DNA of 64,000 bases from Scytonema hofmannii PCC 7110 (GTDB taxonomy: Bacteria; Cyanobacteriota; Cyanobacteriia; Cyanobacteriales; Nostocaceae): contig NZ_KQ976354.1 of assembly GCF_000346485.2 (NCBI RefSeq), positions 7,243,783 through 7,307,782 on the forward strand. The letters are read 5' to 3'. The position numbers and the translations under genes are program-made. This document shows positions 17,021-25,850 of the stretch, piece after piece; within the stretch, counting starts at the first letter, position 1; each line of letters starts with the position of its first letter. Under the pieces are notes generated by a model. The model saw nothing but the letters and a program-made list of their open reading frames with translations, did not search any database and had not been told where the DNA came from.

Positions 17021-17212
17021 CTATTTCTTTTTCCGTGCTGTTGTTTCTAAGAGTTCTAACTCTGAGAGGCGGAATGTAACTAATTTATCCCAATTACCAC
17101 CTTCAAATAGAACCGCTACTTTTCCATCGCTCACCCGTTGCACGAGACCTTCATAACGATAGTAAGTATCTGCGGGATTCTTGACACGAATAGTTGCTCC
17201 AGGTAGAATCAT
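17021..17212 (-). CDS. ndhS: NAD(P)H dehydrogenase-like complex subunit S
   Basis: 63-aa SH3-like subunit of the photosynthetic NDH-1 complex. It sits on the cytoplasmic side and helps dock ferredoxin, the electron donor for cyclic flow around photosystem I. The whole chain [20 protein letters not shown] ... [20 protein letters not shown] matches the NdhS family, and the length is right for cyanobacteria. It follows rodA on the same strand with a repeat-filled gap of 91 bases, so it may be co-transcribed, though a functional link to rodA is not evident. Confidence 0.9.
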   Translation of the reverse strand: MILPGATIRVKNPADTYYRYEGLVQRVSDGKVAVLFEGGNWDKLVTFRLSELELLETTARKKK

Positions 17213-17261
17213 TGTCGTTTTAACCCTTGCTTGCTCCTATCTCTAGCTTACTACGAGTTCT

Positions 17262-17306
17262 TGGTCATTGGTCACTGGTCACTGGTCACTGGTCACTGGT
17301 CACTTA
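17262..17306. repeat. GGTCACT heptamer array overlapping the rodA stop
   Basis: Six tandem copies of GGTCATT/GGTCACT; the last copy abuts the TTA that is the rodA stop codon on the minus strand. Confidence 0.8.
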
Positions 17307-18608
17307 ATACTTTTGTCGTTGGCGGAAATTTGCTACCGACTCGACAAGTCCTAAAGCAATAAAGTTTTTCAGCATGGCAGAACGTCCATAACTCATCCAA
17401 GGGAGGGGTATTCCCGCAACTGGTGCTAAACCAACAGTCATGCCAATATTCACAACCATTTGGAACACAATCATGGATAAAACGCCTATAGCTAGCAACG
17501 AACCAAAGTTATCTTTAGAAGTTTGGGCAATATGTAGCAGGCGCTGACACACCAAACAAAAGGCAAATAGAATGACCAAACAGCCAATAAAACCAAATTC
17601 CTCACCTACCGCCGAGAAAATAAAGTCTGTATGCTGTTCGGGAACGAAATTTAACTGAGTCATGGGACCTTTAAAAAGACCCCATCCCCACCATTCGCCT
17701 GCACCAATAGCAATACGGGATTGGATGAGGTGATATCCTGCGCCTAAAGGATCGTGTTCGGGGTTGACAAATACTGTTAATCTATCTTTTTGATACTCTT
17801 TTAGTACGTGATTCCACGCGAATACGCCCAATTCCCCACCCAAAAGATTAAGGGATAAAGCACCGATACCGTTAAGCCCGTATCGACGCCAAGGAAGAGT
17901 TAAAAAGCCTAGCAATCCCATGGCAAATGACCACAGCAATCCCAAGGGGGTCAAAGTGAAGTCACCAAATAACGCAATGGAGAAAGGCCAGTGTATGCCG
18001 AAGAAAATAGCTGCAAAAATAGGAGAAACTAGCAGTATTAACCAACCTGGGTTAGCGTTTGCCCAATACAACATCCCCAATACGATCGCACCAAATACGA
18101 GTGATGTTGCCAAATCTGGCTGCAAAAACACCAATGCCCAAGGCACTGCGGTAATTCCCAAAGCTCTAGTAACATTATCTAAATTGGAAGCAGTGCGTTT
18201 GTGTAACATCACTGCCAAGGTAATGATTAAACCTATTTTGGCGAATTCTGAAGGTTGTACGTTAAAACCTGCAACGCTAATCCATCTTTGTGCGCCTTTA
18301 GCACTGTGACCAATCAACATGACCGCAATTAAGCTTGCGTTCGTTATGGCGTATGTTATCCAATGCCACTGAATCAAGTTCTCGTAACGGCATCTGGAAA
18401 TGAAAATGGCTAGGATGAGACCAATACCACCCATAAGCCAATGCCACCACCAGTCCGTAAGACCCTGGTTCAATTCTGTACTGCGGATCATGACACCGCC
18501 AAATACGGTAAGCGCGACTGGTAATATAAATAACAACAAATCTACTTGCTGCCAAGGTTTAAACCAATACTTCCAGCGAACTCTGGGAAGCGAACGTTTT
18601 AACAACAT
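17304..18608 (-). CDS. rodA: rod shape-determining protein RodA (SEDS glycosyltransferase)
   Basis: 434-aa polytopic membrane protein of the SEDS family, the peptidoglycan glycosyltransferase that works with a class B PBP and MreBCD in lateral wall growth. About ten hydrophobic spans are visible. Family blocks include WISVAGFNVQPSEFAKIGLI, FLQPDLATSLVF, QKDRLTVFVNPEHDPLGAGYHL (catalytic-loop Asp region), FVPEQHTDFIFSAVGEEFGF and GIPLPWMSYGRSAMLKNF. The start MLLKRSLPRVRWKYWFKPW gives a short positive cytoplasmic tail before the first span. It lies 82 bases after mrp on the same strand. Confidence 0.92.
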   Translation of the reverse strand: MLLKRSLPRVRWKYWFKPWQQVDLLLFILPVALTVFGGVMIRSTELNQGLTDWWWHWLMGGIGLILAIFISRCRYENLIQWHWITYAITNASLIAVMLIGHSAKGAQRWISVAGFNVQPSEFAKIGLIITLAVMLHKRTASNLDNVTRALGITAVPWALVFLQPDLATSLVFGAIVLGMLYWANANPGWLILLVSPIFAAIFFGIHWPFSIALFGDFTLTPLGLLWSFAMGLLGFLTLPWRRYGLNGIGALSLNLLGGELGVFAWNHVLKEYQKDRLTVFVNPEHDPLGAGYHLIQSRIAIGAGEWWGWGLFKGPMTQLNFVPEQHTDFIFSAVGEEFGFIGCLVILFAFCLVCQRLLHIAQTSKDNFGSLLAIGVLSMIVFQMVVNIGMTVGLAPVAGIPLPWMSYGRSAMLKNFIALGLVESVANFRQRQKY

Positions 18609-18690
18609 AATGGGATTTTTAAATTCATTAAATATCTGAAATAGGTATTCAGTGTTTCTGTTGCTTCAACCAGACAAAATTTTGAGAATT

Positions 18691-19761
18691 CTAGGTCAAA
18701 GCAGCAACTGATACTTTGCCTGCAATAGCAAGTGCGATCGCTTTCAAAGCTTTAGCGCTAGCTGAGTCTGGGTCGGAAACAACGATGGGAACACCACTAT
18801 CGCCACCAATTCTGGTAGAAATTTCCATAGGTACGCATCCTAGTAATGGTACGCCCAATTCACTTGCGGTTTTAGAACCACCTCCGGAACCAAAAATGTC
18901 ATACTGTTTATCTGGCATATCTGGTGGAATAAAGTAGCTCATATTTTCTACTATTCCCAAAATTGGCACGTTCATTTGCTGGAACATCCGCAAACCTTTG
19001 CGAGCATCCAACAGTGCCACAGTTTGTGGGGTAGTGACAATAACTGCTCCTGCCATTGGAACTGCCTGTGCTAATGTTAGCTGAGCATCCCCCGTTCCGG
19101 GAGGCATATCCACAATCAAATAGTCTAACTCTTCCCACTGAACTTGGTAGAGAAACTGGCGAATCACTCCATTCAGCATCGGTCCGCGCCAAATGACAGG
19201 CTGATCTCGGTCAATCAGAAATCCCATGGAGACGAGTTTGACACCATGATTGAAAGCAGGTTCTAGAATTTCGCCTTTGGGTGTTGACTTTACAACCATC
19301 TCAGCATCAGCAAGCCCTAGCATCGTGGGATCGTTAGGACCGTAGATATCGGCATCAAGCAAACCAACTTTTGCTCCTGTTTGTGCTAGCGCAACTGCTA
19401 CGTTAACGGCAACTGTACTTTTACCGACTCCACCTTTACCACTAGAAACCGCAACAATATTTTTTACACCGGAAATCCCGTTGCGGTCCGGTAAACTTTT
19501 TTGTTGAGGTGTTTCTGCTGTCACTTCTACAGAAACATTTGTCACGCCTGGTAACTGCTTAACAGCTTTTTGACAATCTTCAACAATAAATTCACGTAAA
19601 GGACATGCAGGAGTTGTCAGTACCAAAGTAAAGCTCACCTGACCACCATCAATTTTGATATTGCGAATCATATTCAGTTCAACCAGACTTTTGCGGAGTT
19701 CTGGATCTTGTACCGGGCGCAATACTTCTAAAACTGAATGAGAATCGAGCACATCATACAT
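18691..19761 (-). CDS. mrp: Mrp/NBP35-type iron-sulfur carrier ATPase
   Basis: 356 aa from ATG at 19761; the frame extends nine residues upstream, but the family starts MYDVLDSHSVLEVL. Residues 1-85 are the MIP18/DUF59 domain, with TTPACPLREFI carrying its conserved Cys. Residues about 100-350 are a deviant Walker P-loop ATPase (SSGKGGVGKSTVAVN, DADIYGPNDPTMLGL, VDMPPGTGDAQLTL). The CxxC usual in Mrp after NMSYF is replaced by NMSYFIPPDMPDKQYD, so cluster transfer must use other ligands or the protein acts mainly as an ATPase chaperone. Acts in Fe-S cluster delivery in the cytosol. Heads a minus-strand series with rodA and ndhS. Confidence 0.9.
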   Translation of the reverse strand: MYDVLDSHSVLEVLRPVQDPELRKSLVELNMIRNIKIDGGQVSFTLVLTTPACPLREFIVEDCQKAVKQLPGVTNVSVEVTAETPQQKSLPDRNGISGVKNIVAVSSGKGGVGKSTVAVNVAVALAQTGAKVGLLDADIYGPNDPTMLGLADAEMVVKSTPKGEILEPAFNHGVKLVSMGFLIDRDQPVIWRGPMLNGVIRQFLYQVQWEELDYLIVDMPPGTGDAQLTLAQAVPMAGAVIVTTPQTVALLDARKGLRMFQQMNVPILGIVENMSYFIPPDMPDKQYDIFGSGGGSKTASELGVPLLGCVPMEISTRIGGDSGVPIVVSDPDSASAKALKAIALAIAGKVSVAALT

Positions 19762-19831
19762 AGTTTTTTTTGCCTTAATACCGAACAATTCTTTACAAAA
19801 ACTTATTCGTAATCTATCAAAATAATACGGG

Positions 19832-19885
19832 AGGACGAGAACCCCTCAGTTTTAACGAGGGGATGAAGTCCGACAAGGGAGGACT
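19832..19885 (-). ncRNA. hairpin downstream of the RHH gene, possible element end or guide-RNA scaffold
   Basis: CCCCTC and GAGGGG pair around AGTTTTAAC (about 19842-19864), followed by GATGAAGTCCGACA and GGAGGACTTTAGTCC. The same arrangement (CCCCGA ... TCGGGGATGAAG, then AGTCCTTTAGGACT) stands beside the RHH relic at 43835-43940. For IS605/IS1341 elements, end hairpins overlap the RNA used by TnpB, but such RNA normally lies at the tnpB 3' side, so this could equally be the left end of the element. Confidence 0.4.
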
Positions 19886-20068
19886 TTAGTCCGATGTCTC
19901 TCTTACCCAGTCCTCAATTACTTCACTAATACTAATACCTCTTGCATCAGCCATAGACTTTAATTTTGTCCACGCTGTTGGAGTTAGAACCACTGTGTGA
20001 CGTTCTTTCACTTCGTCATAAAGTATTGGTATATTTTTTTGCCCTTTTATACCTTTTTTACTTGACAT
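19886..20068 (-). CDS. RHH/CopG-like small protein divergent from tnpB
   Basis: 60 aa from ATG at 20068 (MSSKKGIKGQ); the frame reaches 20098 with ten extra residues. The C-terminal half, HTVVLTPTAWTKLKSMADARGISISEVIEDWVRE, has the strand-helix-helix pattern of ribbon-helix-helix DNA-binding proteins. It is divergent from tnpB, with only about 50 bases between starts, so it may repress the shared promoter region. A relic with the same layout lies at 43935-44084. Annotating it as part of the IS605-type element is inference from this repeated arrangement. Confidence 0.7.
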   Translation of the reverse strand: MSSKKGIKGQKNIPILYDEVKERHTVVLTPTAWTKLKSMADARGISISEVIEDWVRETSD

Positions 20069-20117
20069 ATTTAGCAATGACGTGTAAGCTAAGAACATGA
20101 TAGCAAAGCAATAGGAG

Positions 20118-21515
20118 GTGAGTCAACTGTACCGAACAATTTCAGTTAAAGCAAGATTTACAGACATTGAAGAAGCATTTTGGCTAAATCAATGCGAACA
20201 CTCTAACAGTTTGATTAACTGTGCGATTTACCATGTTCGTCAAACTCATTATGCAAGGCTCGAAGAGTCAGGTAATGCGTTGACAACTTATTGGCGTGGG
20301 GATGAATTACGCCACGGTTGGAAGACTTATAAATGCTTTACAACTTACCCTGAACTGGATAAAGTTCTTAAGGACAATCCACACTACAAAGCTCTTGCTG
20401 CTCAGTCAGCACAGCAAACATTGAAAACTGTAGGAGAGTCAATTACTAGTTACAACGGATTAGTTAATGCATATTACAAGGGAGAGGTTGATAAACCATC
20501 TTTGCCAAAATATAGAAAAAGTGGTGGACTGGCGGCAGTAACTTTTCCACATCAAGCATTAATCTACAAAGATGGTTGTTTTTATCCGTCAATTAGTAGA
20601 GAAATTAAGCCACATCTGCTCAGTGAAATTGCTTTACCCTTACCAGAATTTATTGATTCGGATTGGGTGAAGGAAGTGACAATTCGTCCGTATTATGGGA
20701 TCTTGTGGATAGATTGGGTGATAGATGACGGTAAGCTGCCAATTGAGATTAATCCGAACCTTGATTACAATAGCGCTTGGTCGTTTGACCATGGTGGAAC
20801 TAATTGGTTAACAGGTGTTTCAACTCTTGGTAAAAGCTTAATCATTGATGGTAAAAAACTAAAATCAATGAATCAAGGTTATTGTCGTCTTGTTGCCAAA
20901 TACAAGCAGGGTAAGTCAGATTTTTACTGGGACTCTAACCTTGATAGAGTGCAACGCCAACGCAACAACCAGATGCGAGATGCCATTAACAAAGCTGCCC
21001 GATTCATTATTAATCGATGCCTTGCTGATGGTGTTGGAAATCTGATTATTGGCTGGAATGAGGGACAAAAGAATGGTTCTAACATGAACAAATGTGGAAA
21101 CCAAAATTTTGTACCCATTCCAACAGGTAGGTTAATTGAACGCCTTAAACAACTTTGTCCTGAATACGGAATTGTTTTAACTGTTACTGAGGAAGCATAT
21201 ACTTCAAAAGCGTCATTTCTTGATGATGACTTCTTACCTAAATACGGTGAAAAACCCGACGGATGGAAGGCATCAGGTGAGAGAATTGAGCGTGGTCTTT
21301 ACAAAACCAAGAAAGGTTTTTTAATCAATGGTGACTGCAACGGTGCAGCCAACATAATGGCTAAAGTAGCCACACAGCTAGGACTTGTCCTAGTCAAGGT
21401 GGGTAGGGCGTGCTTGACTACGCCACATCGGTATGATTTGTTCCGCGATCTCAAGAATTCATTTCGTACAACGTTACGAAGTGTCTCTTCAGAGCACGGA
21501 CGAAGATCCATTTAG
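20118..21515 (+). CDS. tnpB: TnpB-type RNA-guided nuclease homologue (IS200/IS605, no zinc finger)
   Basis: 465 aa. The RuvC acids are in place: Asp224 (WSFDHGGTNW), Glu315 (LIIGWNEGQ) and Asp406 (INGDCNGAANIM). The usual four-cysteine zinc finger between the second and third acids is absent; that stretch reads YTSKASFLDDDFLPKYG then GERIERGLYKTKKGF, typical of a distinct cyanobacterial TnpB subgroup. No tnpA is present, so it is an IS1341-like element. The start is unclear: GTG at 20118 overlaps its own GGAGG (20114-20118), so a CTG at 20127 with proper spacing is possible. The intact frame suggests the nuclease is active. Confidence 0.85.
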   Translation: MSQLYRTISVKARFTDIEEAFWLNQCEHSNSLINCAIYHVRQTHYARLEESGNALTTYWRGDELRHGWKTYKCFTTYPELDKVLKDNPHYKALAAQSAQQTLKTVGESITSYNGLVNAYYKGEVDKPSLPKYRKSGGLAAVTFPHQALIYKDGCFYPSISREIKPHLLSEIALPLPEFIDSDWVKEVTIRPYYGILWIDWVIDDGKLPIEINPNLDYNSAWSFDHGGTNWLTGVSTLGKSLIIDGKKLKSMNQGYCRLVAKYKQGKSDFYWDSNLDRVQRQRNNQMRDAINKAARFIINRCLADGVGNLIIGWNEGQKNGSNMNKCGNQNFVPIPTGRLIERLKQLCPEYGIVLTVTEEAYTSKASFLDDDFLPKYGEKPDGWKASGERIERGLYKTKKGFLINGDCNGAANIMAKVATQLGLVLVKVGRACLTTPHRYDLFRDLKNSFRTTLRSVSSEHGRRSI

Positions 21516-21560
21516 AATCCCTCGTGTTTTAAACCGATGGAGAAGTCAATTGAAATCTTA
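21516..21560 (+). mobile_element. probable right end of the TnpB element
   Basis: After the tnpB stop, TCCCTCG and CGATGGAGA can pair around TGTTTTAAAC (21521-21544), followed by AGTCAATTG. A subterminal hairpin just after tnpB is expected at the right end of IS605-class elements and would be the 3' scaffold of the guide RNA. The exact cleavage site cannot be placed by eye. Confidence 0.45.
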
Positions 21561-21589
21561 ACTTTATTGGGGAGTAGATAGTAGTTGGT

Positions 21590-21720
21590 GATTAGTGGTT
21601 GGTTGTTGGTTGTTGGTTGTTAGTATTTTTATACCACTAGGCAGTGACCAGTGAACAGTGATTAGTGACTGATAATAACTAACCACTAACAACTAACCAC
21701 TAACAACTAACCACTAACCA
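21590..21720. repeat. GGTTGTT/TTAGTGG and AACTAACCACT heptamer arrays, inverted
   Basis: Forward GGTTGTT-type repeats (21590-21630), CAGTGAC/AGTGATT copies (21644-21670), then ACTAACCACTAACA copies (21676-21720) complementary to the first set. The stop codon of the minus-strand SRPBCC gene (TAG, plus-strand CTA at 21714-21716) is inside the array. Confidence 0.75.
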
Positions 21721-22217
21721 AAACAACTATCCTTGATAGATTTTCGTTGCCCTGAAACCTCAGCCGCCTCAACTAAAGCTCTAGCGACACGATCTGCGTA
21801 AGGACGGGAAAATGACCAAATTAGAGGTGATAGCCAACCACGCAATGTCACAGAGTAAGATAAACAAGTACCACAGACTGTGGACTCAACTTTGTAAGTA
21901 AGCCGTTCCTCAACTCCAGGAATGGCTAACACTCGTATACTCAATAATTCTCTGGGGTTAACACTTTCAACAAAAATCCGGATGGGAATGGGAGATAAGC
22001 GCGTAACTGCTTGATAAATTAACCCTGGTTTAGGAACTAATCCATAGGGTACGTTAGTACTTTTAAGCAGTGGATGCCAGGAAACATCTGCTATATCGAC
22101 GACTTTTTGCCATAATTCATCTACAGAAGCAGAACTAATCTCCCGATACGTTCGTACCAGAGAAGCGCAAAACAGACGACGTTTGCGATGGACGAATTTG
22201 GATAAACAACTTAGCAT
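21714..22217 (-). CDS. SRPBCC family protein
   Basis: 167 aa. From residue 23 the chain (TYREISSASVDELWQKVVDI ... WHPLLKSTNVP) has the START/Bet v1-like helix-grip pattern used to bind hydrophobic ligands, with the 'VxExxPPxRL-like' strand FVESVNPRELLSIRVLAIPG. The last residues CFG and the stop are spelled by the adjacent TTAGTGG repeat. Ligand unknown. It stands divergently before hemF, with 265 bases between, but no pathway link can be shown. Confidence 0.7.
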   Translation of the reverse strand: MLSCLSKFVHRKRRLFCASLVRTYREISSASVDELWQKVVDIADVSWHPLLKSTNVPYGLVPKPGLIYQAVTRLSPIPIRIFVESVNPRELLSIRVLAIPGVEERLTYKVESTVCGTCLSYSVTLRGWLSPLIWSFSRPYADRVARALVEAAEVSGQRKSIKDSCFG

Positions 22218-22482
22218 CTTCCTATTCCTCCTCCTCGCTGCACGCTACAACTGGTAACTTTGACACAGTGAACATCTGTTCTGTCGTTAAACTTCGCATT
22301 CAACTTTCTCAAAATTTCCCCATACATAGCAAGTCATCTGAAGGATGAAGTATGAAAGACAAAGGGGTTTGCCGAATTGTTGAAACAATACTTAAACTTT
22401 ACGCACCCACAAAGTAAGTTGAGAAAAATAAACAAACATACAAGCAAACACGCATTTGAGAGAAAATAACTAAACTGTAGTC

Positions 22483-23541
22483 ATGCCAAACACTTGTATA
22501 GAGTTTATGTTGACCAACGCCCAAATCCCAACTTTGCTAGCAGAACCCACACAAACCCTGCCAACTGACGCTAAAACCAGAGTCAGTCAGTTCATGAAAC
22601 AGTTGCAAGACCAAATTTCTCAAACGTTGGCAGAACTCGATGGCATGGGACAATTTCATGAGGACTCCTGGGAACGCCCAGAAGGAGGTGGCGGACGCTC
22701 TCGTGTCATGCGTGAGGGCGCAATATTTGAACAAGGTGGTGTCAATTTTTCGGAAGTTTGGGGTTCTCAATTGCCGCCTTCTATCATAACTCAACGTCCA
22801 GAAGCGGCAGGGCATGGTTTTTATGCCACAGGTACCTCAATGGTGTTACATCCCCGCAATCCTTATGTGCCAACAGTCCATTTAAATTATCGCTACTTTG
22901 AAGCAGGACCGGTTTGGTGGTTTGGAGGTGGAGCAGATCTCACACCATACTATCCTTTTGCTGAAGATGCATCTCATTTTCACAAAACACTGAAGCAGGC
23001 TTGCGATGCCAATCGCCCAGAGTATTATCCGGTGTTTAAGCGCTGGTGTGATGAATATTTCTACTTAAAACACCGTCAAGAGACGCGGGGCGTTGGCGGA
23101 TTATTTTTTGATTACCAAGATGGACAAGGGGCTTTGTATCACGGACCCCATCAAGATAGTGCAGCGGCTGTTTACAGCAAGGGAATCGGAGAATTGGCTC
23201 CACGCAGTTGGGAACAACTGTTTGCTTTTGTACAAGATTGTGGTAATGCTTTTCTACCATCTTATATGCCAATTGTGGATCGGCGACACAAGATGGAATA
23301 TAGCGATCGCCAACGAAATTTTCAACTCTATCGCCGGGGTAGGTATGTAGAATTCAATTTGGTGTACGACAGAGGCACAATTTTCGGACTGCAAACCAAC
23401 GGACGCACCGAATCTATCCTGATGTCACTTCCACCCTTAGTGCGGTGGGAATACGGCTATCAACCCGAACCCAATTCTCATGAAGCCGAGTTGTACGAAA
23501 CCTTCCTCAAACCCCAAGATTGGGCAAACCTTGACCAGTGA
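22483..23541 (+). CDS. hemF: oxygen-dependent coproporphyrinogen III oxidase
   Basis: Decarboxylates coproporphyrinogen III to protoporphyrinogen IX with O2, in haem and chlorophyll synthesis, as a soluble homodimer. Family blocks are [26 protein letters not shown] (split here by naming only), [43 protein letters not shown] and [12 protein letters not shown]. The invariant His and Asp residues of the metal-free active site are in these blocks. The start could be ATG 22483 or ATG 22507 ([10 protein letters not shown]), which better fits the family's usual beginning. The last residues LDQ and the TGA come from the first unit of a CCAGTGA repeat. Confidence 0.95.
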   Translation: MPNTCIEFMLTNAQIPTLLAEPTQTLPTDAKTRVSQFMKQLQDQISQTLAELDGMGQFHEDSWERPEGGGGRSRVMREGAIFEQGGVNFSEVWGSQLPPSIITQRPEAAGHGFYATGTSMVLHPRNPYVPTVHLNYRYFEAGPVWWFGGGADLTPYYPFAEDASHFHKTLKQACDANRPEYYPVFKRWCDEYFYLKHRQETRGVGGLFFDYQDGQGALYHGPHQDSAAAVYSKGIGELAPRSWEQLFAFVQDCGNAFLPSYMPIVDRRHKMEYSDRQRNFQLYRRGRYVEFNLVYDRGTIFGLQTNGRTESILMSLPPLVRWEYGYQPEPNSHEAELYETFLKPQDWANLDQ

Positions 23542-23720
23542 CCAGTGACCAGTGACCAGTGACCAGTGACCAGTGGCCAGGGGGAATCACTCATTCCCAA
23601 TCGCCACTCCCCAATCTCCAATCTCCAATCTCCAATCCAAAATCCAAAATCCAAAATCCAAAATCCAAAATCCAAAATCCAAAATCCCCAACCCCCAATC
23701 CCCACTCCCTACTCCCAATT
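23530..23720. repeat. CAGTGAC and CAAAATC heptamer arrays after hemF
   Basis: Six CAGTGAC copies, the hemF stop being in the first, then 'CCAATCT' and about eight CAAAATC copies, then CCCCAATC/CCCACTCC variants. Three different heptamer families stacked head to tail. Confidence 0.85.
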
Positions 23721-23863
23721 AAGTGAGTTAAACTACTAAAGGTAAGCACCTAGCAAAAATAATGACAGCAATATCTGTAGCTTTGTCATCTAGCGCTAGA
23801 GCCAGAAATAGTCCACTTTACTTGTAATTAGAGGATGTTTGAGGAGTGCTAAGGGGAGACTCA

Positions 23864-24232
23864 GTGATTTATATCGATCAACAAACTTATACAACCCAGG
23901 ATGGAAATACAGTGATCGTTCTGACGCCATCAGGACGACTCGATATCACTACAGCTTGGCAATTTCGCTTGAAGTTGCAAGAATGTATTTCCAAGCTCAG
24001 CCGCCATGTGGTAGTTAATCTCGGTCAGGTGAATTTTATTGATAGTTCCGGGTTAACATCCTTGGTAGCAGGAATGCGCGATGCTGATAAAGTCAAAGGT
24101 AGTTTTCGGATCTGTAATGTCCATCCAGAAGCCAAACTCGTGTTTGAAGTCACTATGATGGACACTGTTTTTGAAATCTTTGAAACAGAAGAGGAAGCCT
24201 TAGAAGGCATACCTCGCAGCATTGCTAGCTAA
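23864..24232 (+). CDS. STAS-domain anti-sigma factor antagonist
   Basis: 122 aa from GTG at 23864, chosen because GGGGAG lies five bases before it; a GTG at 23846 would add six residues. A single STAS domain: VIVLTPSGRLDITTAWQFRL, then VVVNLGQVNFIDSSGLTSLV with the phosphorylatable Ser in DSSGL. Such proteins release a sigma factor or other partner from a serine kinase in a partner-switching circuit. No kinase or phosphatase gene is adjacent, so the partner is elsewhere. The domain call is strong. Confidence 0.88.
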   Translation: MIYIDQQTYTTQDGNTVIVLTPSGRLDITTAWQFRLKLQECISKLSRHVVVNLGQVNFIDSSGLTSLVAGMRDADKVKGSFRICNVHPEAKLVFEVTMMDTVFEIFETEEEALEGIPRSIAS

Positions 24233-24235
24233 ATT

Positions 24236-24340
24236 TTGGATCTTAGATTCCAATCCCAAATCTCAAATCGGTCAATCCAAAATCCAAAATCTAAAATTCA
24301 AAATTGGTTAATCCAACAATCCAAAATCCAAAATCCAAAA
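24236..24340. repeat. CAAAATC-type heptamer arrays
   Basis: Two blocks of AATCCAAAATCTAAAAT units separated by GGTTAATCCAACA, filling the gap between the converging STAS gene and cpcT. Confidence 0.8.
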
Positions 24341-24937
24341 TTAATATTGTTCTCGCTTAGTATAGCGATAAGGTCCTAAAATTGCACCCCAAGTTGCTTT
24401 TCCAGTTATCGGGTCAATACCTTTGTCGAAACTCATAAATTTATCTTGAGTAGATTCAAAGCCCAAAGAAACTTGTATATTACTACCACCATAAGTAAAA
24501 CTGCAAAGAGTGTTGATTGGTGGAGTGGCAGCAAACTTATAGCTGTCAGAGACTAAAGTCTCTTGGCTGACATCAAGTACACAGCTTGGTAGCAATTCTA
24601 GTTGGTCAGGAGTCAATGTATTTAGTAAATCGGGATTACACCCAGCACCTAGTAGAGCACTGGGATTTTTAGGCATATAATATTGCGCTTTTAGGGGTGC
24701 ATGAGCATTTTGTCCTTCGGTAAGACGTAAAATTCGCTGACGGTAAGGTTTATCCAGTTGGACAATATTGGCTTGTTCAGCAAAGATGGTCACACTATCT
24801 TCTTCAAAGAGAGGCACTCTTCTATGCCACAAACGCAAATGAACGTACCAAGCAGGATCTGCAAGAGCTTGTTCTCGATTATCAAATTCACCAACAAGGT
24901 AGCGAGCAAGGGTCAGTAGTTGTTGCGAGAGAATCAT
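24341..24937 (-). CDS. cpcT: phycobiliprotein chromophore lyase CpcT/CpeT
   Basis: Attaches phycocyanobilin (or phycoerythrobilin) to a cysteine near Cys153 of the phycocyanin/phycoerythrin beta subunit. The family blocks are LARYLVGEFDNREQALADPAWYVHLRLW (residues about 8-35) and later RLTEGQNAHAPLKAQYY, then FTYGGSNIQVSLGFES. The frame runs up to 24991, but MILSQQLLTLARYL at 24937 fits the family, giving 198 aa. CpcT and CpeT differ in bilin substrate and cannot be separated by eye. Divergent from thf1, with 128 bases between. Confidence 0.88.
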   Translation of the reverse strand: MILSQQLLTLARYLVGEFDNREQALADPAWYVHLRLWHRRVPLFEEDSVTIFAEQANIVQLDKPYRQRILRLTEGQNAHAPLKAQYYMPKNPSALLGAGCNPDLLNTLTPDQLELLPSCVLDVSQETLVSDSYKFAATPPINTLCSFTYGGSNIQVSLGFESTQDKFMSFDKGIDPITGKATWGAILGPYRYTKREQY

Positions 24938-25065
24938 GGCGTGTAAAAGCAAGCAGCTATCGATCCAGAATTCTAGACGAGTTTGATACAAAGAGAAAAC
25001 CCGAACTTGGCAAAGTTGCCTTAAAGCGAGAGAATAAAAATACGTCGCCCTTATAATTATGCTTT

Positions 25066-25749
25066 GTGAATAACGTCCGTACTGTCTCTGATACTAAGCG
25101 AACTTTCTATAACCTTCATACCCGCCCGATAAATACTATCTACCGTCGGGTTGTGGAAGAGTTAATGGTGGAAATGCATTTACTGTCAGTAAATGTAGAT
25201 TTTGGCTATGAGCCAATTTATGCCCTGGGCGTCGTTACTGCCTTTGAGCGTTTTATGCAAGGCTACCAGCCAGAACGGGATCAGGAGTCGATTTTTAACG
25301 CTCTTGTTCGAGCATTAGAAGAAGATCCACAGCGTTACAGACAAGATGCTCAAAGATTACAATCTGTAGCGAAAAACTTACCACCCTCCGAATTAATTGC
25401 GTGGTTAAGTCAACAAACGCATTTGGATAGAGATGCCGATCTTCAGTCCTCTCTGCAAGCAATTTCCAAAAACCCAAACTTTAAGTACAATCGCTTGTTT
25501 GCGATTGGAGTTTTTTCTTTACTAGAATTGTCAGACCCAGAACTTGTAAAAGACCAAAAGCAACTCACTGAAGCACTGAAAACAATTGCTGATGGACTCC
25601 ATTTATCTGATGACAAACTCAGTAAAGATTTGGAAGTTTACCGTTCCAACTTAGATAAAGTGTCTCAAGCACTAGCAGTTATGTCGGATTTGCTGTCAGC
25701 AGATCGTAAAAGACGAGAACAAAGAAGTCAGCAGTCTAGTACTAGTTAG
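25066..25749 (+). CDS. thf1: Psb29/THF1, photosystem II biogenesis and FtsH regulation
   Basis: 227-aa thylakoid-associated protein homologous to plant THYLAKOID FORMATION 1. In cyanobacteria it binds FtsH2/FtsH3 proteases and stabilises them for photosystem II repair under strong light. The N-terminal TVSDTKRTFYNLHTRPINTIYRRVVEELMVEMHLL and FGYEPIYALGVVTAFERFMQGYQPE are diagnostic. The start codon is GTG. The C-terminal end SSTS and its TAG merge into a TTAGTGG repeat. The C-terminal tail is helical and charged (LSADRKRREQRSQQ). Confidence 0.93.
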   Translation: MNNVRTVSDTKRTFYNLHTRPINTIYRRVVEELMVEMHLLSVNVDFGYEPIYALGVVTAFERFMQGYQPERDQESIFNALVRALEEDPQRYRQDAQRLQSVAKNLPPSELIAWLSQQTHLDRDADLQSSLQAISKNPNFKYNRLFAIGVFSLLELSDPELVKDQKQLTEALKTIADGLHLSDDKLSKDLEVYRSNLDKVSQALAVMSDLLSADRKRREQRSQQSSTS

Positions 25750-25850
25750 TGGTTAGTGGTTGGTAGTTAGTGGTTAGTGGTTGGTGGTTCTTAGCTACTA
25801 ACAACTAACAACTAACAACTAACAACTAACAACTAACCACTAACAACTAC
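25742..25850. repeat. TTAGTGG / AACTAAC heptamer arrays, inverted
   Basis: GGTTAGTGGTTGGTAG copies (25742-25786) followed by AACTAAC copies (25800-25845) complementary to them; on RNA they form a long foldback between the converging thf1 and holin-like genes. Confidence 0.8.

Noticed and set aside
23530-23720. Tandem repeats resembling a CRISPR array
   Set aside because: Units are 7 bp and directly adjacent with no unique spacers; no cas genes are in the window.
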